Below are positions 51,101-64,000 of a stretch of 64,000 nucleotides of DNA, in pieces. The notes under the pieces were generated by a model, which saw only the letters and a program-made list of their open reading frames with translations, was not told the DNA's origin and searched no databases. This DNA is from Tamarix chinensis (taxonomy: Eukaryota; Streptophyta; Magnoliopsida; Caryophyllales; Tamaricaceae): the NCBI GenBank assembly GCA_030549775.1, contig CM060175.1:32095262-32159261 (forward strand), in the 5' to 3' direction. The first letter of the stretch is position 1. Each line of letters begins with the position of its first letter. A program made the position numbers and the translations under genes.

Positions 51101-51316
51101 TTAAAAGAGTATATTAAAATCATAGTCGCGAACGAATTTGTCTAAAATGGTTCGCAAGGGCAACGATTAATTAAATTCAAATATGAATTCGAAATCGTCG
51201 ATAAATCCATAAAACAAATCAAAATTAAAATAATTAAATATTTACATCAAATTACGCTAATAAAATCATTAAACTTAATAAATTTGGGTTTAAAAAATAC
51301 GGGGTATTACAATTGT

Positions 51317-52347
51317 AGAACATGTAACATTTCTTATAGGTATTCAATTACACATAATAAAATCATATAAAAACAATGCCCTAGATATAATTGTATCCTT
51401 ACTAAAATGGATCTGGTCTTAAAGAAAGATAACCTACGCCTCCTCTCTTATGGTCACCAGAATAGCACCTAAAAATGGGAATACTTGAACTTACGCTATC
51501 TTGTCCTTTTTCTTCCTTTTCCCCTTTTTTTCTTAAATAATAATAATAATAATAATAATGATAATAATAATAATAATAATAATAAATTTAATTAAATGGA
51601 ACTCAAAATGGAGGAAAGGGAAGAGGTGGTGAATAGAATAGATAAAATAAGTGGAGAGCAGTCCAGCAACAATCACGGCTAGAGCGGCGATCACGATAGT
51701 TGTGGCAACGACTCAAGGTGGGTAGTAGTTTCTTTATTGGGAGAAGGAGGTGGTTAGCCTTATGAGGATTTAGGGTGGCACTGGCACTAGGTAGGCTAGT
51801 AGGAGGAAGGTGGGTCATGATGCAAGTCACAACAACCAGTGGTGGCGCAATGATGGTTGCTAATCTACAAGCTTATGACTTCATTGTAATCATTCAAGGT
51901 CTTACCCATAGGGACTTCACAATTAATTATCGATTTTTATTACTTTAGCTATCTAGATCATTATAAAGTGAGAAAATAGAAGTGAATAATAAAATGGCTA
52001 ATAAGTTATAGATTTTGAAACTATAGATGTAAAGCATAGCATTGAACTTCAGCCAGATTTTCAATATTAAAAAAAATAAATTAATAACATGTTGTATTAT
52101 AGTTCAAAATAACTATGAACAATCAGTCAATTGTGATTCACTACCTTCTTTCAAGGTCTAAGAACATAACTAATCTAATTCATTTACTACTTTCATAACT
52201 AATAAAATATATTAAATCTATTAAGCACGACCGATTAAATAGTCCCTAAGAATCAATTGTCTACCCTCCTGATTAATTAAATTCTCATTTGTATATTAAT
52301 CTTTGGAGATTAAATTCAACTTTTCTGTTATAGTCAACACACACACA

Positions 52348-52416
<69 letters not shown>

Positions 52417-54536
52417 GAATCAAATTTTATCAAACACGCCTTATATCAACAATTTTTGACATAAAAAATAGCCTATATGAACCTTACATATAACATATAA
52501 TTTAAATCACTATATTCATACCAAAGAGAGCCTAGTTTAGTCCTAAAAAAATATAATTACTCACTCATGAATTAAAAGAAATATAGAAAATAAATGTAAT
52601 TGACATGCATATTATAGATATAATAAATAACGAAAAAGAGAAACAAAAGATCAAACCATAGATTGAAGACAAAAATAAGGGTCTGCAGAGTTGAGATACA
52701 CACTTGACTAATCTTGATTGAATAACAAAAACTACATAAGAATCAAAAGTAAATTACAAGGAATTGCTTTTTTTAGGAATAATATGAGAAATTAATCCTT
52801 CAACCCCCTTATTATGTCATCCACTTTCTCTCTTTTATATCTCCCTTAATGTCGACATAAAGGAGGTAGGAAGAATGTGGGAGAAATCATGTATTTGTGC
52901 TGATAACTATCGGCTGTATGACTATGCAACTTTTATTCTCTCAATAGAATGCACATGCACGATTGTCTTAAGGGTGTGTTGAGCCTATGTAGGGAGATGT
53001 GATGTGGCATGTTTGTTCAATAGTTGCACGACTATGCAAGGTTGCATAAGCTGGCCATGTAACTTTCATTCTATTAACATAATGCTATTTTAGAGTTACA
53101 AGATTATGTAACTGGTTGTGCTGTAGTAGTATGCCAATCATTTCTTCCTCTTCTTTCTTCCTTTTCTCTTTCTTTTAGCTCTCTGACCCTCTCTGCTTCT
53201 CCAAAGACATGTGTGGTTGATTATCTTCATTCAATGCCTTCCATATTTGATCATTTTCTTAGATCCATGCATTATTTCCTTGGAATTTTGTATTTATGTA
53301 AAATTTTTGAAAATAATTATCAACAAAGTAGTAACATAAAAAAAGATTCCAAACAAGACTATATAAATAAAGGGAAAGTTGGATAAAAATATGGGAAAAT
53401 TTTAGTTTATCATGCAACTGAGAGGAAGGGAGGAGAAAAGGAGGGAAAATGGAGGGGAAAAGTGGTGGAAAGGGTTAGCTTCACAAGTTGGGTACCTGAG
53501 AAGGGAGAGGGATTAGTGGTGCAAGGAGGTGTAGGGTGGCATGACCTACACAGTTTATATGATCGAGGAGGGGAAAGGAAGGGGAGAAGGAGGGGAGTGA
53601 GGGGCCTAGTAGGTAGAGGGAGGTGTAGGGAGGAAAGAGTGGAGGAGATTGGGGGTGGCATGGACAATGGAAGTGGGAGAAGGCTTGAACAGGGGAGGAT
53701 ATAGGGCATGGGTCAACGAGCAAGAAGAAAGGAGGTGGTAGTATTAGGGGTATTTATAAGTTGTAGGGGGAGGATGACGACAAGGTGGCTGATCGTAAGG
53801 CGGCATAACTGTGGTAGGGCCAGATAATACAGAGACAAGTGCAAGGGGTAGGGGCCATGCAGGTGCAGGGGACATGTGGAAACACATGACTATGTATGTG
53901 CTACATGGTCAAGGAAAGAGGGAGGGGGAAGGTGGATGGCTGCAAAAGTTGTAGGGTAAATAATGGAAGGGGGGAGATTGTGTGCAGGCGAGAGATAGAT
54001 GATATGGAGAAAAGGGAAAAAGAAGAAGGAAGGAAGGGAGAAAAAGGGAAAAGAAGAAAAGAAGGGAGGGAGTTGGATCATTGCTCGCTGGAAAAAGAGA
54101 AAGGGAAGAGGGGATAGGGACTAGGCCGATTAGGTGTAAAAGGAAAAGAAAAGGAGGGGAAGGCCGCTTGGTTAGCTGCAGCGTAGATGAGGAAGAAGCA
54201 TAAAAGGAAGAAGAATGAAGAGATAAAAAGAAAAAGGAAAGGAGAAAGGAGAAAAAGGAAAAGGAGAAAAAAGGAGAAAGAAAAAGGGAAAAGAAAAAGA
54301 AAAAGGTTGTAGGATATTTAGGTTGGGTTTTTGAAAAATTTATTAGAAATTATAAAAATTATTATAATTTATTTATAATTTATTTTACGCTAAATAATTA
54401 AAAAAAAATTTCTCAAAATAATGCTAGATAATAAATTTTAAATCTCAAATAATAATAATAATAGTAATAATTATTATTACATGTACATATTTTTAATTTA
54501 TTATTTATCCCTATAAAAAAATTTTAGGATATTATA
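51317..54536 (-). mobile_element. Right piece of the older solo LTR
   Basis: No gene. It includes an AAT microsatellite (51537-51585), a CA/TA microsatellite (52337-52416) and a purine-rich block (53400-54310). Confidence 0.6.
52337..52416. repeat. (CA)n-(TA)n compound microsatellite
   Basis: A run of CA units with one TA change, then TATATATTTATATA and about 15 TA units. Confidence 0.9.
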
Positions 54537-54541
54537 GTTGT

Positions 54542-54973
54542 ACTAAATAACTCCTTTCCTACACTCTTATATATTCAATGTGTAGTCATCATTGTACGTT
54601 AGGTTATGAGTTCACTTAAAAGCTTATAGTTTGGGTTGAGAGCTTATAATTATGTGGTGTCATTTTTATTATCTTGATTTCAATTGATCTTGGACTCTTA
54701 TGTCCTATATTTTTATTATTTGAGTTTTGCAACTACTAGTGTTGTTTATTTTCAAACAATATAAATTTTTTTGTTACCTCTAATCTAAATTTAGCAATTG
54801 TGTTATTAGTTTAAGTAGAGTAATGACTTTAATATTGGTACTATGTATGAGAATAGTAAAGAAAAATTGACTTGTATCAAGTATAACATTAATAATATTT
54901 ATTTTTATTGTTTTACCTTCTATACTTAACTTTTTAAATAAAATTTTTAAGTCCTAAAAATGGAAGTGTTAGA
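54542..54973 (+). mobile_element. Right piece of the plus-strand LTR split at 38542
   Basis: It resembles the 3' part of the plus-strand LTRs (TTGTATCAAGTATAACATTAATA, compare the ACTAAGTGTGGCGATAATA region near 44465), and ends in GGAAGTGTTAGA at about 54973, a decayed GGGGTGTTACA. No gene. Confidence 0.45.
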
Positions 54974-55600
54974 ATAATAATATTTCAATACTTTTTTTTT
55001 GATAAAATAAAACTTTTATATGAATATAAATATAAATATTATTTGATACGCGATCATTATTTTTAAAAAATCATCTTACAAAAATTATTAAAATTAATAT
55101 AATAGCATTTTTCATACAAATAATAGGTATAATTGAATTTAATCCATATTTGATCTATATTTTTAAAATATCTAAAATTTAAATATCAAAAAATAAATAT
55201 CTAAAAATAACTATAAATATCATATTTACATTCTCCTAACTAGGCTAAGGTGTTAATGATTAGTCCCTTATAATAGAATCGTGGTTTTGCTTTGGGGCGT
55301 GGTTAGAGATGGGAGGAACATACCTTATCTATTGTATCAATGCCTTGTGCTCTATTAATTTCATACATACAGTAATACATTTTTTTTACATTTATAAAGG
55401 AGATCATAAAATTAAGTATAAATTATTATATGATACTATAAATATATTATAATATTTTAAATTTATAAAGAGGTTCATAAATTAAATATTATGTAACTTT
55501 TGTAAATTTATAAAGGGGTTAATATTTTAAATTTATGGTATAACTTCATCGAATATAACAATATTATGTAACTTAAGTTGTTTCCTCTCGATAAGCGGAG
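54974..55600. other. AT-rich DNA upstream of HCT; nothing recognised
   Basis: Very AT-rich, no gene or element end found. There is a T9 run near 54991. Confidence 0.4.
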
Positions 55601-55665
55601 AATAAAGAAGTGGGAAAAGGCGGCCATGGAGCGTGTATCATTACTTGGTCCAAATCAGTAGGCGT

Positions 55666-55672
55666 GGTAGGT
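55666..55672 (-). promoter_or_regulatory. AC-type MYB box upstream of HCT
   Basis: GGTAGGT on the + strand, i.e. ACCTACC (AC-I core) on the other strand, 410 bases before the HCT start codon. AC elements bind lignin-pathway R2R3-MYB factors and are common in promoters of phenylpropanoid genes. The site is seen in the sequence; its use is inference. Confidence 0.5.
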
Positions 55673-55846
55673 GAACGATAGAACTTCCCGCGTTCAACCA
55701 CTATTATGGGTACTGCCCTTGTCCTCCCGGCCCCACCCACAATATCTGCATCTTATGCTTATGCGAAAAGTATTGTCAAACTAAAGGTCTTCACCAAACT
55801 CAAACTCCCAAACAAATCATCGAGCCCCAGCCTCTGCCCCGTTCTG

Positions 55847-56018
55847 GTAAGCTTCAGCTTCTTCTTTCTGTCATTGCTCTTTCATCCCCCATCAATCGCT
55901 TCCAGTTGCTGCTTTTTGGACTAGCATTACCTATGTCACATTAATTCACTAACGTACACATCTGAGTTATTAATGTTTCTGCAGGTTGGATTCAATTCAT
56001 TTCTTTTGTTTCCCCCAG
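55847..56018 (+). other. Possible intron in the HCT leader
   Basis: GTAAGC at 55847 after CCGTTCTG looks like a donor. TTTCTGCAG ending at 55984 and TTTCCCCCAG ending at 56018 look like acceptors. Without such an intron the leader from a start near 55700 would be about 380 bases. Only a guess from splice signals. Confidence 0.25.
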
Positions 56019-56039
56019 CTGGTGTCTGATAACCTATAA

Positions 56040-59573
<3,534 letters not shown>

Positions 59574-59772
59574 TTTGTGAACGGACTGTCGTCTATGCAG
59601 TAAAGATACGAAGTTGCAAAGGTAAAATTTTGCGGCTCCTAGTTATTCCTTGTTTGTGAAATCATCATATGTAACTTTACATTACACGCAAAGAACATTT
59701 ATTCGACCTAAAAAATGGGGATGTATACTCTTCCCTTGTTACTTGTTTGCTTTCAGTCAAACTCAGCTGCGT

Positions 59773-59778
59773 AATAAA
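59773..59778 (+). terminator. Candidate polyadenylation signal of HCT
   Basis: AATAAA, 200 bases after the stop codon, in GCGTAATAAAAAGC. Confidence 0.45.
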
Positions 59779-60329
59779 AAGCATTGAAGCCTGTTGACAT
59801 GCTATTCCCGGCACTTACTGGCAGGGATTATCTGTGATAGTAGCTTCAAATTTTGTAGCTTATATGGTATGCATCCGGTACAGACTACAGTTGACTGTTG
59901 CTGTTTTAGTATTCAAAGAATTACCCAGCAACAATATAATTCTGTAGCTTTGCAAAGTTTCCCGATCGCGGGTGAATTGATTGACCATTTGTGGTTCCAA
60001 CTTCGGTTCAATCTTTTATCTCTGCGTTTTCCGCAATTCATGCCATGATCCCGTGTTTGAAGTGTTATGTTACAACTCTGTTGATCGAGAGTTCAATTAA
60101 AATAGTATAGTACAAATAAGGTTGTGTAAATATTTTTTTTTGTTTGTAAATTATGACAAATTTTAAATTTTAATTTTCCGTTATATATTTTTTTATTATA
60201 AAAAATTCTATTTTACCTTATCTTTCCATACTATTCTCAACAAATAACCTGTTTTCCCTATATACAAAAAATATTGTATATACTATCATAAAATTTGGTG
60301 TTAATTTTTACACCTGAAGAACTTGACAA

Positions 60330-60740
60330 ACATTGAACAATATATAGTATGTAGTATTTTTAAAGAGCATGTAAAGTACCTTTGACAAATTAGTAGTATA
60401 TTGTATATAAAATCTTTGAAGGGTGTATTGTATGTAATATCTTTAATTAATATGTGAAATATTTTTAATTAATGTGTGTAGTATCTTTAGGGAGTTTATA
60501 GTATATTATAGTATATAATATCTTTGCAAAGTTTAAATTGTATCTTTAAGCAACACCTATAGTATCTTTGACGAACTAATAGTGCATAGTATATTTGAGT
60601 GATGTGTAGCATATACCGTGTGCTCGATATTTTATATAGTATATGGGATGTACTATGTTTGACAAATAATGTATATCACATAGCATCTTTAGTGATGTAT
60701 AATATATAACATATTTGATTAATGTATAGTATAGAGTATA
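60330..60740. repeat. Degenerate AT-rich tandem repeat downstream of HCT
   Basis: The word TAGTATCTTTGA and variants (AATATCTTTAA, AAATCTTTGAA) recurs about every 30-40 bases, some ten times, with TATAGTATA between. It is strongly decayed. No gene. Confidence 0.6.
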
Positions 60741-60898
60741 ACCTATATTTTGTCAAATATAAAGAAGATGAGTATGTCATCTAGTACCTTATAGGCTATG
60801 ATAAGCAAATATATATATATAAAAAATGTATTTGTTTGAGCTAACTAATTTAATATAAATTTATGTGAAAATAACTTAACCAAATTTATATATTTATA

Positions 60899-63800
60899 TG
60901 TAATACTTTTGTTTTTCACTATTGAAAAATTATGTTTTAAAATATTACAAAAATGGAAAAATACTAAATGCTCCCATAAAAAATAGGGTGTTACTGTCAT
61001 ACCTAATATAGAATAGACATCAAATGCCTTTTCCATGGTAGACACATGGCTAAGAAACCAAACCAATTAAAATGAAAATAAAGTGTGTAAGAAATATGAT
61101 ATATAGATACCAAAGAAAAACGTTTACAAAATAAGACCTCAGCGGTCCCAAAATATTCAAATACATAAAAGAAGGTTCAACTCAAATACAAAACTGCAAT
61201 GACAAAAAATAAAGGTAGGGCATTACCCCAAACTCTGATCCATTAAGTACTGAGGAACAATCTCTGGATGTCCACACTCTTAAACCCCAAGCCAAAATAA
61301 GGTAAGCTAACTACTAGAAATGTCCGAGAACCTTCACATAGTCCTCTACTCATAGGAATGAGCAGGCGGCGAAACAAATGGGCATATTAGTACGATTTGT
61401 ATTGAGTAATGCATTAGAACTCTATACCATACATGATTTAGACAAATTAGGACTGATCATGTTTATCAACATAATATAAACATCATAAAATATCAACATA
61501 AAATGTACTAAGTAGGTTATCCAACAACTATTATGGTTTCTACCATAGACTCACATAGTTTTTCATCGGGTATATTTTCCCATCTTACATAATATGTCAT
61601 GTCATCTATTTATAGGCCATTATTTCTCGATCCTATTCTACTCCTCTTTTTTTCTTTATCCACATCATTATTCTAATTCTTATAGTGCAATGAAGTGTGC
61701 ACTACCCCATGATCTTACATACCATGGAAGCCTAACCAAACTAGAGGACATAAAGTCCAGCTAAAGACAAGTAAATACCAATGGACATAAAAGTCAATAG
61801 AAGCCAAATGCCACATAGGTGACCAAACCTTTTAGTATCGATACCCTCTAGTATATCATTAGTGTCTAAAGTATGTAAGAAACCACTATTTACTAAGATC
61901 TCACTCCATGGAAAAGCCTAAAGGTGTCTATAAATGCCTGTAAGCAGACTAACTCCTAGTAGCTAATTGAGGATCAGGTAATCTAGACCCATACATGGAT
62001 CAATCAACTTCTACTTTAAGTAGTTAGTGTCTTATTTTCTAAGGTCATATGATCGTACAATATCCAAGTATCACATCCACATACTCATTCCATCTTAACT
62101 ATATTTACCCTCCATCCATGTGGTGGGATTTTCATTAGTGCTTAACCAATATTAATTAGTCCATCATGATATTCCATCTTAGGCCAAGAATCCAGAAAAT
62201 ATTACTCTTTTTGAAGCCATACCATACTTATTCAAGTTTTTCCACTAAAGCCTTGCCAAGCACTTATTAAGAATTCCATCAATTATGATCCATTAATCCA
62301 TCCATTAGGTTCTGACAAACAATTCAATGAATTTAAGCAGAGAGAAACCAATATGACTACCAACCAATAAATTGCTTGGTTTTAGCCCACCACTCGATTG
62401 TTTTAAGGACCAATATATCAGTTTGGCCTAACTATACGATCAATTTACTCTCAAACATTTTCATGCAAATTACAATCTAAAATCTTACAACATCCAAACC
62501 AAAACATTTCATAGCAAAATACTAATACTTAATATGCTCATAAAATGAATCATGCTTCACATTCAAACAAATCAACCCTATTTTCTCTAAAATATTTCCT
62601 TTTCTCATAATTCTTAATTAATTTAACATGCATCAATTAGAAGTCAAAATCTCATGCAAGTTTATAAAATTAACATCTTGTAGGGTACAACACATCACAT
62701 GCTTATTCAGGCCACACTTTAAAAGCAAAAATGACTTACTTGATGCTTAGCAAAGTTTCCCGCTAAAAGGAAAAAAATCAAGGGGAAGATTTCAACTTCT
62801 AAAACCTTTAAAAACAAATTAAAACTTAGAAATCATTGAATAAATTTTACAAATTAAAAAATTGAATTAGAAAAGAAAAAAAAAAACTTACCAAACCTAA
62901 GAGAAAAACATATAATGATTCAACTAAAAATAACTCAACTTCCTCTTAAATCTGACAAGAGGGAGGTAAAGAAAGGATCAGAAGAGTGAAAGGAATTTGA
63001 ATATAAGATCATAGTGGAGAGGGTTGAGATATTTCAAAAGCTGAAAGAAAAGTGAAAAGAAGGGATGATTAGGGTTATTTATATCCAACAAATTAGTTAA
63101 GCAATGAGTAAGGATATGCAATAGATTAAAAATCCAAAATTTTCCATTCAAATTGGTTTGAATGAGTAGATTTATCAAGAATAGGTTGAATTATATCTTA
63201 GAGTTCAAATGATGATTTCCTAGAGAATACATATAAGATCTAACTTGGGTCTTGCTATTATAAAAGTATAGAATAACCAAAAGGATGAGAATGAAATGAG
63301 GGACGATATAAGGGATTAAAGTTTATTATTGGTAACTCATTGAATCAATACTTACAAGAACCACTTAAGGTATTTAACTCTTAAGAAAAAAATTGAAAGA
63401 TTTTTCAACTAATTTTCAAACTAAACCACAAGAGAAATAAGAGATCTCTTGGTTCTTTGAGAGAAAATGAGTAGCCATGGTAAGTTTTTTTTTTGTCATT
63501 TTATGTTATCCTTATCACTTATCAAAGAAGTGTATGATTAAAGGTTGCAACATAACCAACTAATACATATGATTAGAACCTAAATAAGGAAGAAAATTCA
63601 AGCTAATTTCCAACAAATATATTTCAGTTATAGGGAGGATGTTTAAGCTAAATTTTGAGTCCTTTAACCTCTAACATCCCATGTTCTAATATATAAAAAC
63701 CATACTAAATAAAATTAAGGAGACAAAGAACCATTTTAACCTTTTAAGTAACAAAAGGAAGTAATGAATATCTTCTATTATTCCTTAGTCTTCCCTAAAT

Positions 63801-64000
63801 GTATAATTTTTTTCCAAGTACTGAGAGTGAATTATTATCCAAATGAAATAGACTTTTGGTTGAATTGTGTGGCTTCCAAGGGGGGTTGATAGGGCTATAT
63901 TTTTTTGGCTTTTTATGGTTAAAATAATATGCGAAACAAGGTTTTAAATGGAAAAAATCTTGCAAAAAATGTCACTTTAGGTGCTTCTCTTTTGATTGGG
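60899..64000 (-). mobile_element. Minus-strand LTR of the large-LTR family, running past the window
   Basis: Starts TGTAATACTTTTG at 60899. CACTATTGAAAAATTATGTTTTAAA and then GGTGTTACTGTCAT match the start of the LTR at 38543 (CACCATTGAAAATTTAATTTTAAA, GGTGTTACCTCCAT). A decayed copy of the conserved word (TTAGTACGATTTGTATTGAGTAA) lies near 61385. No GGGGTATTACA end appears before 64000. No gene; open frames at 60845 and 62978 are chance. Confidence 0.6.

Larger units (their letters stand above)
45729..51311 (-). mobile_element. Solo LTR, minus strand, 5583 bp, perfect target site duplication
   Basis: Left edge TGTAACACCCCC at 45729, right edge GGGGTATTACA ending at 51311. ATTGT stands on both sides (45724-45728 and 51312-51316). 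It belongs to the same family as 39613-44569 but lies in the opposite orientation. It has GTAGTATCAGTA at 46174 (457 bp from the LTR 3' end), the palindrome array (46530-47190), the minisatellite (47760-48170) and a G-rich block with CTG runs (50090-50460). No internal domain or gene. Confidence 0.9.
38543..54536 (-). mobile_element. Older solo LTR, minus strand, ~5.4 kb, split by two nested solo LTRs
   Basis: Left edge TGTAACAAATCC at 38543, right edge GGATATTATA at 54536. Its own sequence lies in three pieces, 38543-39612, 44575-45728 and 51317-54536, which add up to about 5.44 kb, close to the other LTRs. Target site duplication: ATTGT at 38538-38542 and GTTGT at 54537-54541 (one mismatch). 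A TATA box in LTR sense (TATAAATACCCC) lies at 53747-53758. The piece 53400-54310 is purine-rich on the + strand. No protein-coding gene. Confidence 0.75.

Noticed and set aside
53410..54117. Overlapping open frames on both strands
   Set aside because: Purine-rich LTR block; no domain or start context.
55706..55924. 72-codon open frame upstream of HCT
   Set aside because: More likely leader or promoter sequence. It crosses a good splice donor at 55847 and has no known domain. An upstream ORF role cannot be excluded.
59794..60048. 84-codon open frame after HCT
   Set aside because: Lies in the 3' flank, after the polyadenylation signal, with no recognised motif.

Overview
This is nuclear DNA of a flowering plant, most likely a eudicot tree or shrub (family-level inference only). 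The evidence is one intron-containing plant gene with plant splice sites, a very AT-rich background, and plant-specific LTR retrotransposon lineages. I cannot name the species. I see one intact gene: a two-exon shikimate/quinate O-hydroxycinnamoyltransferase (HCT, BAHD family) at 56082-59573 on the + strand. Almost everything else is transposon debris.

Layout. 1-~10152: the 3' three quarters of a decayed Athila-type Ty3/gypsy element (gag end, protease, RT/RNase H, integrase, an array of hairpin repeats, an env-position ORF, polypurine tract, 3' LTR). ~10153-15594: fragments of a second, large-LTR Ty3/gypsy family, including a chromodomain remnant. 15595-17935: no gene; it ends in a promoter-like island with three ACCAACC boxes. 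17936-25619: two LTR elements with almost no internal region. The first (18034-20152) lies inside the second. 26055-28090: a minus-strand gag-protease-RT fragment with stops. 28091-32774: a second copy of 19661-24739. 32775-37577: a solo LTR. 38021-54973: nested LTRs of the same superfamily, in which a ~5.4 kb solo LTR is itself interrupted by two ~5 kb solo LTRs lying in opposite orientation. Target-site duplications support all three of these insertions. 54974-60300: the HCT locus. 60330-60740: an AT-rich degenerate repeat. 60899-64000: another minus-strand LTR, running off the window.

How it fits together. HCT works in the lignin/chlorogenate branch of phenylpropanoid metabolism. Its upstream DNA has an AC-type (ACCTACC) box, as MYB-controlled lignin genes usually do. 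The retroelement LTRs share a common plan: TGTAA...TTACA ends, a pyrimidine-skewed block on the transcribed strand that holds or adjoins a TATA box in two copies, internal minisatellites, and a conserved word TACTGATACTAC about 410-460 bp before the LTR 3' end. The most unusual features are the two tiny-internal elements with initiator-Met-type primer binding sites, the inverted pair of solo LTRs, the telo-box-rich LTR minisatellite and the hairpin array in the Athila-like element. None of these proves a new biological system. All were read by eye, without alignment tools.
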